Assembly (NCBI RefSeq): GCF_933775445.1 | Contig: NC_065874.1 | Coordinates: forward strand, 13,225,001-13,289,000 | Direction: 5' to 3' | DNA length: 64,000 nt | From: Argentina anserina | Taxonomy: Eukaryota; Streptophyta; Magnoliopsida; Rosales; Rosaceae | Part shown: positions 11,679-27,655 of the stretch, one piece after another | Position numbering within the stretch: the first letter of the stretch is position 1 | Layout: every line of letters begins with the position of its first letter | Notes under the pieces: model-generated | The model's database searches: none | What the model was told of the DNA's origin: nothing | What the model saw: only the letters and a program-made list of their open reading frames with translations | Translations under genes and position numbers: made by a program

Positions 11679-14156
11679 TAAGCCTCATCATTTAGCCCGC
11701 GGATCCGAAATATCCTCAGAGGCCCGTAAGCCTGACATGCTTTTACCCGGCCCGGCCCGCAAGAAAGGCGGCCAAAACCCGCTTCTATGGGTAGAAGGCC
11801 GGGCTTAAATTAGAGGTGTGAAACCCGGCCCGGCCCGTGGGCCTGGCCCGCTAAAAGCCCGCAAGACCCGGCCCGTAAAAGCCCGCCAAATAATAAAATA
11901 TTATACATACATATTTTATTAGGTTTAGAATAAAACTATCGCATTATGAAGCAAATATATGAAGGAAACTTCTCGGGATCGATCGACACTAGTCGATATG
12001 ATCGGTATGTATATTTAGTGACCCTGTAAAAATTTCATCTATATCGAACCTCGTTTGACAGTCGGAATTTCCGGTAAACCGAAAACAACAATAATATGTC
12101 ATAAGGGAAGACCCATTACCAAAATGCAAACACCGAAAGTCGTTTGCATATCTGAAATCACCTAATTTTTGTCAATGATTGTGTGTCGTCGCACCAAGGA
12201 AACCCATTTGGCAAAACCCCCGTCAATGAGGATTTTAATATGTCAAACGCCTTTTTTTTGTTGACCGTAGGTACGGACGGTCAAACAATATCCAAAACGG
12301 ACGAAATTTTTACTAGTTCCCTAAATATATATACTGATCACATCTGCTGGTGTCGATCAACCATATTTTCAAACTGGCGTTATTGATCGCCGAAGCCTCC
12401 ACTAATGTATCATAACATTTATATTAGGTTTATAATAAAACTATCACATTATGAAGCGACTATATGAAAGAAACTTCTTGGGATCGATTAACACCAGCCG
12501 ATGTGATTGGTATATATATTTAGTGACCCTGTAAAAATTTCATCCAATTCGGACTTCGTTTGACCGTCGGAATTTTCAGTAAATCGAAATCACCACTAAT
12601 ATGCCCTAAGGGATGACCTATTACAAATATGTGAATGCCAAAATCCGTTTGCATATTTGAAATCACCTAATTTTTGTTACCTATCGTGCGCGGTCGAACT
12701 GAAGAAATCAATTTGGCAAAACCCTGGTCAATGAGGTTTCAATATGTCAAAACGCATTTTTTTAGTTGAACGTTGGTACGAACGGTCAAACCATGTCCAA
12801 AACGGACGAAATTTTTACGGTTCCCTAAATATATATACTGATCACATCTAATGGTGTCGATTGACCATATTTTCGAAGTGGAGTTGTCAATCGCTGAATT
12901 GTCCACTAATGTATTATAACTTTTATATTAGGTTTATAATAAAACTATCACATGATGAAGCGACTATATAAAGGAAACTTCTCAGAATCGATCAACACCA
13001 TCTGATGTAATCAATATATATATTGAGTGCTTATTTTAAAATTTCATCAAATTCGGACCTCGTTTGCCCGTCAAAATTTTCGGTAAATTGGAAACACCAC
13101 TAATATGCTATAAGGGAGGACATATTAGAAATATGTGAACGCTGATAGCCGTTTGCATATCTGAAATCACCTAATTTTTGTTACCTATCGTGCGCGGTCG
13201 CACTGAAGAAATCTATTTGGCAAAGCCCCGGTCAATGGGGTTTCAATATGTCAAAACACTTCTTTTTTAGTTGAGCATTGGTACAAACGGTCAAATCATG
13301 TCCAAAACGGACGAAATTTTTACGGGTTCCCTAAATATATATACCGATCACATCTAATGGTGTCGATCAACCATATTTTGAATTGGAGTTGTCGATCGCC
13401 GAAGTGTCTACTAATGTATTATAACCTGTATCACATTATGAAGCGACTATATGAAGGAAACTTCTCGAAATCGATCGACACATCCAATGGGATCAATATA
13501 TATATATATATTTAATGATCATTTTAAAATTTCATCCAATTTGAACCTCGTTTGACCGTCAGAATTTCCGGTAAAATAAAAACAACACTAATATGCTTTA
13601 AGGGGGACGCATTACCAAAATGTGAACGCGGAAAGATGTTTACATATTTGAAATCACCTAATTTTTATCACCAATCGTGCGTGGTCGTAACGAGAAAATC
13701 CATTTGGCAAAGCCCCGGTCAATGAGGTTTTATTATGTGAAAACGCAACTTTTTTTCGTTGACTGAAAATTCTGACGATCAACGATGTCCGAATTGGATG
13801 AAATTTTTATAATGTCCCTAAATATATATATCAATCACATCTATTAGTGTCGATCGAAAATATTTCGAAACTAGAATTTATTTGTGATTTTTTTTTAGAA
13901 TGTTTTCTAATAATTTTTTTATTGTTTCAAACCCTTAAATCAGAATATTGTATTTTTTTTCTAATACAAGCCCGTAAAACCCAGCCCGGCCCGCAAAAGC
14001 ACGCAAAGCCCGCTTGTGGGTGTGCTTAAATCTTCGTATTTGTGAAAATACCCTGCCCGGCCCACCATTTATTTAAATTTATTAAGGCCCGACCCGGTCC
14101 CGGATCCGCTTTTTATGGGTCAGACCGGGTCCGGACCAGCCCGTTGACGAGCCCTA
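11679..14156 (-). mobile_element. H1 copy 2: non-autonomous hAT-like transposon, inverted relative to copy 1
   Basis: This 2478-bp element has the same architecture as copy 1, reversed. Its left end is TAAGCCTCATCA. Its right end, reverse-complemented, is TAGGGCTCGTCA. The flanks AAATTGCC (11671-11678) and AAATTCCC (14157-14164) match at 7 of 8 bases, consistent with an aged 8-bp duplication. Four internal ~500-bp palindromic units can be followed (landmarks near 11977, 12480, 12988 and 13472 for one arm; 12331, 12839, 13346 and 13831 for the other). No transposase is present. Confidence 0.72.
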
Positions 14157-14714
14157 AAATTCCCGTGTCAAATTTTTTTCCTAAAACAGTCCTATTTTGG
14201 TTGGCCCGCTTGGTGTGAAATTATGGTGCTCTCTTTCTAGTGAAACTAGTTCCGGTGTCCATGATTACTAAATTAGTCTGTCTTTGTTTATTTTAGTGTG
14301 TACAACTATTTCCTCATCGAATAAATTATGTGTATACAATTATAATATTATATATACAATGTAACCAAAAGAAAATTTTTACATCACTTGTCACAGGTGT
14401 TTTTCTACCATAGTTTGACGATATAAAACGACGAGGAATAAATGAATAATGGAAGATTATACTGGTACCTGGAAAACACGTCATTGATTTTTAGGGAGTT
14501 CTAGTATTTGAGACATTCTTGAATCTTGACCATGTTTTAGATTATTGTGTATGTTAAATGTTGCTGGCTTTTGAATAGTACGCATATTTTGTCTAGTCAA
14601 TAGACCCTGTCCTAACTTGCATATTTTCTTCTCGATCCCCAACCATATATATGTTTTCTTTCCATCATTTGAATTTGAAAGCAATATTAGGTAGCTATAA
14701 TTAACCAAATACGG

Positions 14715-18290
<3,576 letters not shown>

Positions 18291-18860
18291 ATCGATTCTT
18301 ATGTGCAACTCATGATTCTTCGTTGAGGATATGTCATATTACCTAATCTACTAGTTTTGGTTCAGAAATGCTTGTTTCTTGCTTTCGATCATTTTTCAAC
18401 TCTAATTTCAAGCAAAAGCCAGTGTGAGGAAATGTTGTTAGCATAAGGTACTCGAAGCCATATCTTGGCCGATGGACACGTACGGTCATAATTTTTTACA
18501 TGAGCTCGTCATGAAAATAAATAAATAAATAAATAATTGGAGGCTCAAACTCCCACTTGGCTCACACCCTCTTAGGCTTTTAGCCCTTTGCACAATGCAC
18601 ATAATTTGGATTTTGGAGTGAACAGGGCGTTTGGGTGGTTGCCTCTTGGCTCTTGTACGTAAGTTTTAGAGCTCTCGAGTAAACTGAGTAATAGAGACAG
18701 TGGGACTACATTTCGCGTTTCGAGGTCTATAAGAAAAGTTGAGTTCCTTTCAATACTAAAAAAAAAAATTGTATTCCCATTATCAGATAAAAAATGAAAA
18801 TCGAAATCATCTAGAGTGTCCGACATATAAAAGATTTCATATCAGAAAAGTTACAAATAC
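18291..18860. other. Spacer after receptor-kinase pseudogene, no gene recognised
   Basis: This is non-coding sequence with a short (AAAT)n-type run near 18518. Nothing recognisable is present until the H1 fragment at 18861. Confidence 0.45.
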
Positions 18861-18881
18861 TAGTCAACGGGCCGGGTTCGG

Positions 18882-21575
18882 TGTAATAACTCAAATTTTC
18901 AATACCATTTCTTTTAATTTATCAGAAATTAAGAGAATGGTAATTTGATTAAATTCACATTTTACACCTTTTATTTTGTCGTTGTTCGAAGTAGAAATTT
19001 GTTTCAAGAGCCAAAAGTGTGTTATTTGATTAAATTCATTTAACCCAAGAGTCGACTTTTAATCCGTCACTCTTTTCAGGAAACTTTCTTCACGAAAGTC
19101 GTAGAATTCGTCAATACGAATTCGTAGACGCGCAGCACGCTTTAATCAGATGTCGTATGTGGAAGTTGTTAGTAACGGAAGTTTGGTTTTCGATTTTGGA
19201 AATAGTATAAAAGGAAGGAGAGGAGATTAGAAATCAGAAAATCAGTTTTTTTTTCCAAAAAATCAGCTCGGTTACTGTTCACCCGACCCAAAAATCTTCT
19301 CCGGCCGATTTCTCCACCATCCGACGTCGCCTCGTGTCGTGCCACCTATCAAACTGACGGGCTCGACGATCTCCATCTTTTGGGCTACGCCTTGCACTCC
19401 GGCGACAACCATACACGGTGCAGCAACTGCTAGAAGTTACTGCTGTGTCAGCGCCGCCTCCTCCGGCCACCATAGCTCGAGATTCTTGGGGGCTTTTGCT
19501 TGTCTCAGTCCCAGCAACATTCCCACAAAAGGAATCGAGCCAAATCGAAGTGTAAGTACCCGAATCAAGAATTTCAATTTCCAGGGTCTGTGAATAGTGC
19601 CGAATTTATGTTCTTCGTCGTTTGGACTGTTTAGGCTTGGAGTTAGACCTTGGTGTCAACTAGAAAGTTGTTGGAAATGTTGTTTAGGTTGTGGTGGTAA
19701 AATTTGGTGATGATTAGTGGCGGTCGGTGAACAGTGACGCCGCATGTATAGTATTGTGAATGGGGTTCTGCAACAGTACATGTGAACAGTGTTTTGGTAA
19801 AACAGTAACATCGAACAGTGTCATTACAAACAGTAAATGTGAACAATGTTTTGGTAAAACAGTAACATCGAACAGTGTCATTACAAACAGTAACTGTGAA
19901 CAGTGATTTGGTAAAAACAGTGAACGTGAACAGTGTTTTAGTAAAAAAACTGTGATTACTAAATCATGAACAGTGTTTTGTGAACAATTTTTTATGAACA
20001 ACATTTAGTTGTACTGGAATCGTCACATGGTATTTTAAGTATCATTTTCTAAGCATTTATCATGCTATTAGGTGACTGACGAAACAAGTGAATAAATTAC
20101 TTTAAGTGTCGTGGAAGTTGCACGCAGGAAGGAATGTGAGTAAAATCTCACTTATTTACGAATCTACCATTGCGGAGATTCAACATTTTTCAAAATATTA
20201 AAGAACGAAATATGACATGTATATAATAAAGTGGATTATATATATATATTGTATAAATAGTAAATAAGTACATATATATATAGTTTGCTATATTATATAC
20301 TGTTAGGATTTCGTTTGTGAATTATGATCACAGTGGTGATGAGAATTATATATTGAGCATGCGATGTGATTAGTACAATAATGAGTAGATTATTGTACGT
20401 GGTTTTAACGTTAAGAATTGTTAACACGTTTTGTCTTCGGACGTATTTATGAAATATGACATGTATATAATAAAGTGGATTATATATATATATTGTATGA
20501 ATGGTAAATATGTACATATATATATAGTTTGCTATATTATATACTGTTGGGATTTCGTTTGTGAATATGATCACAGTGGTGATGAGAATTATATATTGAG
20601 CATGTTGATGCGATTTGTACAAATAATGAGTAGATTATTGTACGTGTTTATGTCTTCGGACCAATCTTTGGACGTGTTTGGCATGTCAGAACCTAGCCTT
20701 TGGCCGGGCGAAAGTTACGTTACAGTTAGAGCTCTAGTCTGTCTGCCGGAGTATTGCATGTGAGGTAACAGATGGGTTATCGGCTCATGAGTTCTCATAT
20801 TTTTGGATATGGGGTAGCGAGGAGGTTGCCCGATGTCGGACGTAAGGTAGCGAGGAGGTTGCCCTATGTCGGACGTAGGGTAGCGAGGAGGTTGCCCTAT
20901 GTCGGGCGTTGGGTAGCGAGGAGGTTGTCCAACGTCGGCGGTGTACTACGTGAGGAGTAACAGAGGTGTACCAACGTTCATTAGTACCCGTATTATAAAT
21001 GCATTTGGGTAAACAGAGGGGTTACCCAATTTCTCATGAGTACTTTCATTTTCATATTTTCGGGACAACCAGATGGGCTGTCCATTGACTCATGAGTGCA
21101 TTTATATTTGTTGATTTGTGGATTTTCGTATATATTGATATGCGAGTTATATTCGTTTTATTTTACTCATACGAGCTGTAAAGCTCACTGGGTTTGTGTT
21201 TACAATCCCGGTACACCAATTCGATGGTGTAGGGGATTCTACTGCAGGTGTCGATTAGTGGGAATCGAAGGACGACTCCGGGGACTGGAAGTTGTTCATT
21301 ATCTTGATTGTGGTGAGGTTTCTATTGCGAAGTGGTGTGTGAGAACTTGTGAGGATTTATTTGTGAGTTGTGAGAGAGTGTGAGGATTATTACATTTCCA
21401 TTTTATATAATGTTGATTTACAATTTGGTTTGTAATAATTGGTTGTATGAGTTGTATTGTGAACTCAGTATTGATCCGCTGTGCATTTAAATGATTTCGA
21501 TTCGTTGAGATTGTTTTGGTGTTGTACGACTTCAATATTTTGAGTTTTTATGCTCGAAATTTTAGGGTCGTTACA
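18882..21575 (+). mobile_element. G1 solo LTR (copy 1), nested in H1 copy 3
   Basis: A 2694-bp LTR from TGTAATAAC to GGGTCGTTACA without primer-binding site or internal region, so it is a solo LTR left by LTR-LTR recombination. The flanks TTCGG (18877-18881) and CTCGG (21576-21580) match at 4 of 5 bases, as expected for an aged 5-bp duplication. The TATA box is TATAAAAG at 19206-19213. Downstream are an open frame of ~84 codons (19339-19593), a splice-donor-like GTAAGT near 19553, a GTGAACAGT minisatellite (~19785-19985), a ~244-bp tandem duplication (about 20212-20660) and four 33-bp repeats (20813-20945). Confidence 0.8.
20813..20945 (+). repeat. Four 33-bp tandem repeats within G1 LTR copy 1
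   Basis: The motif GGTAGCGAGGAGGTTGCCC starts at 20813, 20846, 20879 and 20912. The multiple-of-three period keeps one frame open (repeating VARRLP-VGR), although coding is unlikely. The G1 LTRs at 57640 and 61468 have only one equivalent unit (GGGTAGCGGGTGG), so the expansion is private to this copy. Confidence 0.8.
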
Positions 21576-22472
21576 CTCGGCCCGGTCCGGCCCGGCTCAT
21601 GAGTGACCGGTCCGGTCCGGGCCTTAGTAAATTTAAATAAATGACAGCCCGAGCCGGGCCGGGTATTTTTACAAATTCGAAGATCTAAACCCGCCCACCT
21701 AAGGCGGGCCTTGCTGGCTTTTACGGGCAGGGCCTTGCGAGCTTGTATTAGAAAAAATATATAATACTCTAATTTAAGGGTTTGAAATAATAAAAGAATT
21801 ATTAGAAAACATCCTAAAAAAGTCACAAATAAATTCTAATTTCGGAATATTGTCGATCGACACTAATAGATGTGATAGATATATATATTTAGGGACCATG
21901 TAAAAAATTCATCCGTTGTGAAATGATTTGACCGTCCGTACCTACTGTCAACAAAAAAAAGACGTTTTCATATAATATAACCTCATTGATCGAGGCTTTG
22001 CCAAATAGATTTCTTCAGTGCGGCCGCACACGATAGGTAACAAAAATGAGGTGATTTCAGATATACAAACGGCTTTCGGCGTTCGCATATTTGTAATAGA
22101 TCCTCCATTAGGACATATTTGTAATAGGTCCTTATTAATGGTGTTTTCGATATACCGGAAATTCCGACGGTCAATGGAGGTCCGAATTGGATGAAATTTT
22201 AAAATGATCACTAAATATATATACTTATCACATTAGATGGTATTGATCGATTCCGAGAAGTGTCCTTCATATAGGCACTTCATAATGTGATAGTTTTATT
22301 ATAAACCTAATATAAAGGTTATAATACATTAGTGGACACTTCGGCGATCGACATCTCCAGTTCGAAATATGGTCGATCGACACCAGTAGATGTAATTGGT
22401 ATATATATTTAGGTAGCCCGTAGAAATTTCGTCCCATTTGGACATGGTTTGACCGTTCGTACCAACGTTCAA

Positions 22473-24479
22473 CTAAAGAAACGACGTTTTGACATATTGA
22501 AACCCAATTGACCGGGGCTTTGCCGAATAGATTTCTTCAGTTCGACCGTGTACAATAGGTAACAAAAAATATGGAAGATATGGCTTTGCAATCACTTTGA
22601 GAGGATATTTTCTATGTGCAGTCACGCCACCGGTTTCAGTCATGTCTAAATCTTCTGCTCTTGCACCATCAGGCAATAGCCAGTCGAATTTCTGAACAAG
22701 ATTTGCAAGAACAATCTCTACCACAATCATTGCAAAATTCATTCCTGGACATCCTCGCCGACCAGAACCAAATGGAATTAATTCAAAGTCATTTCCTTTA
22801 AAATCTATGGGACTGTTTAAGAACCTTTCCGGCTCAAATTGTTCAGGATTTGTATATAACTTTGGATCTCTTCCAATCGCCCATGCATTTACCATAACTT
22901 GTGTGTTAGCCTCAATGTTGTAACCATAAATTTTCACTTTTTTGTTGGACGATCTGGGAAGAAGTAATGGAAATGGTGGATGTAAACGAAAAGACTCTTT
23001 GATCACAGCCGTCAAGTAGTGCATTCCAACCAAATCATCCTCTGATATATCCTCTTTCTTTCCAACAATTTCTCTCACCTCATTCTGCAATCTTTTCATC
23101 ACCCTTGGGTTCCTCATTAGCTGAGACATCACCCACTCTAAGGTTGTGAATGTGGTGTCACTGCCGCCGGCAAACATATCCTGCAAATTTCGCATTAAGT
23201 TAATTAAATATTCCTCCTAAACAACAACCCAAGTTAAGATTCAAGCACCGTACTGCCTCTTTAATTACTTAATTTTCGTTAATGTGAAAACTTATTTTAT
23301 CTAGAAAACCAACTGATATAGTAAATTAAGTTTCATTCCTGCTGAATATAGTATAAAATTTTAAGATGTATAAGTACTAATGAGTATCGTACTGAAATAT
23401 ATATATATATATATATATATGCCACAATCAGAGTTATAAAGATTCTTAAAAGTATTAAAGGAAAGAAGATTCAAGAAAATAATACGTACCAGGATAGTAC
23501 CCTTTATGGCAACTAGATCAATAACGACACCACGTGCGTTTTCTTTTTGAACCGAAAGCAAAATGTCCACAAAGTCCTTCTGGTCCTCATTATCGTTCAA
23601 ACCATTGATATTGGATTTATCAATATGCTCTTGAACAACCATTTCAAGAAATGCATCTGTTCGTTTAACCAAGTCATCTAATTCAGCATCTAACCCAGTC
23701 AGGCGAGTAACCCAAGACAGCCATGGAATATAGTCACCAATGTTAACACGCGTGAAGAATTCTGTCAATTCTACAGCAATTTCCATGAACGACGTCTTCC
23801 CTCCATCTGCACCGAGATCGCTGTACCTCTTTCCAAAGGCAACTCTGCATATGATGTCATTACTAAGCTTCAAAAAGATGTCGCTTATATTCAAAGCCGT
23901 CGAGGATGAGGTGGAGGATGATGATATAGTGCTACAGGACTGTAGTATGTTGCTTATCATCGATCTTGTTTCCTCTTGTCGCACAGCACGGAAAGAACGA
24001 ACCCTTTTGACGCTCAAAAGGTTTAACACAGATATACTTCTGAGCTGCCTCCAATGCTCGCCGTAAGGTGAAGTTACCATGTCACGGTAGTTGTAGGAAA
24101 TCCTCTCAAAGAAAATGAACTTTGGTCTGTCGGAGAATATAAGGTCATGGGTTTTGAAGATTTGGGAGGCAGCCTCAGCCGATGAGATGACCAGGACTGG
24201 TCTGCTTCCGAAATGGAGCAGCATGAAAGGCCCATAACGTTGAGATAAGCTTTGGAGTGAGCGATGAGGGAGCGAGCCTATTTGGTGAAGGTTTCCGATG
24301 ATGGGTAGCTTTGGGGGAGAAGGGGGCACAGATGATTTTGAAGAAGAGGACCATCTGCGTAATAGAAAGATGAACATGGCTAAGAGTAGTAGATGTTTGA
24401 AAGAAAAAGATTGCCAAAAAGGGACTGAAAAGGTTTCATTTAGTACAAGTTCTAGCATTTGCAGGAATTTTGGTGTCAT
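22473..24479 (-). CDS. Cytochrome P450, CYP71-clan (CYP71A-like), two exons, transposon-derived C-terminus
   Basis: Exon 1 is 24479-23490 (330 codons) and exon 2 is 23180-22473. A phase-0 intron runs from GTACGT to TTGCAG at the position usual for CYP71. Visible are an N-terminal membrane anchor (about 26-42), a proline hinge PPSPPKLPIIGN, the I-helix oxygen motif AGGSDTT (334-340), ESFR of the K-helix (392-395), FEPERF (445-450) and heme loop PFGSGRRGCPG with Cys474. CYP71 enzymes are ER-bound monooxygenases of specialised metabolism (terpenoids, aldoximes, phenolics); the substrate cannot be told from sequence. The normal end is KVIAKPYLPY (to residue 534). The next 31 residues, to the stop at 22473, are read from H1 transposon sequence and match frames inside H1 copy 1. 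All key residues are intact, so the gene may be active with an extended tail. Confidence 0.88.
23396..23420. repeat. (AT)n microsatellite in the P450 intron
   Basis: An uninterrupted alternating A/T run lies within the single intron of the P450 gene. Confidence 0.8.
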
Positions 24480-24522
24480 CTTCTCTGCGGCTAAGTTATT
24501 GAGTTTGGAACTATGATTTCTG

Positions 24523-24532
24523 TTTATTTATA
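24523..24532 (-). promoter_or_regulatory. TATA box of the P450 gene
   Basis: On the minus strand TATAAATAAA lies 44-53 bp upstream of the ATG at 24479, implying a very short leader. The match to the plant TATA consensus and the position agree with the chosen start. Confidence 0.55.
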
Positions 24533-24539
24533 GGGTGCA

Positions 24540-27500
24540 CCCTGCATGGCAGAGTGAGTGGTACGTTTGATCTTATTCATCTTATTATACGCTAATTTGA
24601 TACCAAACACCAGGAATCTGGAACGATCATATAATTAATTCTGATATAAGCTCGGAAAGAACGACTGGAACCCTTTTGAGGACAATTCACAACAAAGATT
24701 GTACAATTAGTCCATGCTTTGAATGGAATAGACGACCCAGAATACAAATTTTGGCAGTTAGAGTGAATTTTCAGCTAAAATAATACGCTCAATGAAGACC
24801 ACGTGTGCCAAGCAAGAAAATAAATGGGTCTGTGTTGAGTGACTTGAATTTTCGGTTTTCAAGATAACTTAAAGCATGCTACTTTGGTGAGATTCGTTGA
24901 TGATAATATCTAAAATTAAGCTAGTCAAGAACACTCTCTTTCAGCATTTTCATGCTCAAGTATTATGATATTCTCGCGAGGGCGTTAGGTAGCGTTGAAA
25001 CGGTGTTTGAACAAAAAATGCAAAGATGTAACTTCTAAGTAACTTGGTAAACTCAAATTTCACTGATACCGGCCACTGAAATTAGACTGCAAACATGGCT
25101 ACGTGGATCCACCTGCAAAACCCACATCTACATTTACAGAGCCTGACAACCACGCCTTGGCCTCCTTATGTCTTAAGTTTAAGAAATTGAAGATGAAGAT
25201 AGATGATCCCATTTAACAACGGGACAGAGTGTCATAGCTAGTATATTTGATCAACTCTTCTTTCATTTGATCACTTTCGAGTTACACTCATGAAATCGAA
25301 CATTACCACTACTCATATATTAGCTCCACAACCTCAATTTCCTCTATCGAAGAGTTTGATTTAACACCAAGTCAATCAACCAATCCAACACAACATGCAC
25401 CTTAATAACTTGTTCGTCTCACTTTCTCTCTCATTAATTTTGATAAATTAACCGCAGAGAAAAGAAACCCCACAGAATCACATTATCCCTCATAAGTTTG
25501 AAGCCAATATTGCATAGTCATCCTTTTAGCGATATGGTTTTATACTTTCGTATTCAAACAATGAGCTAAAAGCTTGCTTCGTTGGTAGGCACAGGTTCGA
25601 TGGGATCTCAAGTGTCTCTCTACCAGATTCGACATCCACAGAGTTTCTTCCGCCGTAGGTCGACCCGATCAACGTCTTCCTTGACATGCAGACCTTGACT
25701 CCTTGTCTCCTTAGCTGGCCGAATTTGTGAGATTTCAATTTTACACCCTCAAACTTTTGCTACAACAAGTGATTTGATTGCCAAAGGATTTTTTTTAATG
25801 ACATCTAACGGAGGACATGTGTTAATTTACTATTATGACCTTTTGAATCATGTGGTTTGAATGATGTCATGTGTTATGATCCATTTACACCGGTACATAC
25901 CAAGCGTTTCCTATTTTCACACTACGACTTTGGGGTTTAGGAGCGTTTGAATGACTCACATATATTTTCATCGTCTAAACCAAGGTTAACCTCGACCTAT
26001 ATTTGCTAGGATTAGGAGCGAGTTTAGGACTTTCCTAAGCATTTTTCAACCGACTCTTACCAAATTTCCGAAACTATGCAAGTTTTTTTTTTTGGAATGT
26101 ACATGACTTATAAAATGTACTCGATCATTCTAAAAAAGTATGTACTCGACCACCAACTTTCATATACAAAATATAAAAAAGTCCTAGTGAACGAAACTTA
26201 TTTAGGTCACTTACACTAATAAATATTGTGCAATCTCAGCCGTCTATTTAGTCTTATGGCACTGACACCAAAATAAACACCGATAATGTAACTGAAACAA
26301 AAACAATCTAGTCAAATGCTGTAAAAAACACGTCACGGTAAATTTTGACTCATCAAATTAATTCATAGTTTTAATTCAAAACCCGACGGAGTTCAAAACA
26401 AGACGGAGTAGACGACGGTGGTTTTGGGGCTCCGCCAACCGGGTTCCGGTCGTCAGCCTCCGATAACTAGATTTAGATTCGACCCGACACTCACCGCGGC
26501 TTGGATCACTGTTAATTTCATGTTTGGGATCTGGGGCTTGAAGAGAATGGGCTTCTGATTTGAATCTGTTGAAGATATCGTTCAGCTTATATATACCAGT
26601 GATTGAACAAACCAGTAGCCATAAATTCATGTTCTTTTACTTTGGAAACACAAGACTTTCATAAAGGACAAGGGTACGTACATGGGTTGGTGATTGATGA
26701 TGTCTAATTGATAAGGCTGCGTGATATCGATATAGTTGATGATAGAGAGAGAGGAGGAGATGAGAAAAGCCATATTTTACGACCTCGGCTGTACAGGTTT
26801 CGACAGAGGCCCTTTTTACGACCTCATCGGTCTTCTTGGGAGCGAGAGAAATTCCAGCGCCGGTCAAATTTGTGAGCCATGGTTGGAAAGACCGATACTG
26901 GATCTGGGGAGATGAAGAGTCCTGCGATGGTTTTCTCACTTTTCTGGGTTTTCTCAGATTTTTACTGCAGTCAAACTTCTTTTAACACTAACCAATGTTA
27001 GCTGATCTGTTAGGTCATGCGTAAGTGGACTTGGTGCCGTCAAATCCTAGTCAATTGAATTTTAATATTTTATCAATAGATGGATCATAAGGGCGTTGCT
27101 CAACGGAGAAAATTAAATTGAATAAAAAAAAGATAAATAGTGAGTAATATGTGGCGGCTCTTGAAGACTTACGGTACTCACAAGCAAACAAAAGCTTTCA
27201 AAAAAAAAAAAAGCATACACAAGAAAAAAGAAGAAGAAAGATTTCAAATGTATTTATTTTATGAGATGAATCATTAGGCCACGCCGGGGAGTCAAGTGTG
27301 GACTTAAAAATGTTGAATCATAAAGACTTTTTGCACTTCCTACATTCACTCCCGGAAATTGAAACAAGAAAACGGGAATTGTAATAGACCACTACACAAA
27401 AGAATAGTAAAAGCAATAAATCGCAATGCAAGACCCGTAGTACGTACACAAGCAACGTTTTTTCCACATGATCGATACTATTAACTCAGGTCACCCATAA

Positions 27501-27647
27501 AGATCTCCTTTATGAGAAATTGGCAGGTGCTGCCTATGAGACACAAAATTCCTCATATAAATCTCGAATCTCGATGAAGCGACAATTTTCTATCAATTGT
27601 GAGTCAATGTCGGTTTATTAGGCAACTACTTGTCATTTTATACATGA
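24540..27647. other. Long intergenic region, no confident gene
   Basis: Two adjacent minus-strand open frames (26939-26637, 100 codons; 26630-26376, 84 codons, with a hydrophobic start MNLWLLVCSITG) and one at 25738-25526 (70 codons) show no family I can name. They could be chance frames, gene relics or short secreted peptides. Otherwise the region is AT-rich and unremarkable. The last 8 bases before 27656 (CATACAAC) are an M1 target site. Confidence 0.4.
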
Positions 27648-27655
27648 CATACAAC

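Larger units (their letters stand above)
18861..22568 (+). mobile_element. H1 copy 3: truncated, split by a solo LTR
   Basis: The terminal bases TAGTCAACGGGCCGGGTTCGG (18861-18881) are the H1 left end. It resumes after an LTR insertion at 21576 with CTCGGCCCGGTCCGGCCCG and runs on through one full palindromic unit and part of a second (arms near 21850, 22190 and 22375). It stops at 22568, at the C-terminal codons of the P450 gene. The GC-rich right end seen in copies 1 and 2 is missing. Orientation matches copy 1. Confidence 0.68.

Noticed and set aside
19279..19473. Minus-strand Arg-rich frame in G1 LTR copy 1 as a host gene
   Set aside because: The same frame recurs at 36047-36241 and 57937-58245 within LTRs, so it belongs to the repeat; it was kept only as an LTR property.
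22616..24516. Plus-strand frames opposite the P450 exons
   Set aside because: They are shadows of the intact minus-strand P450 coding sequence.
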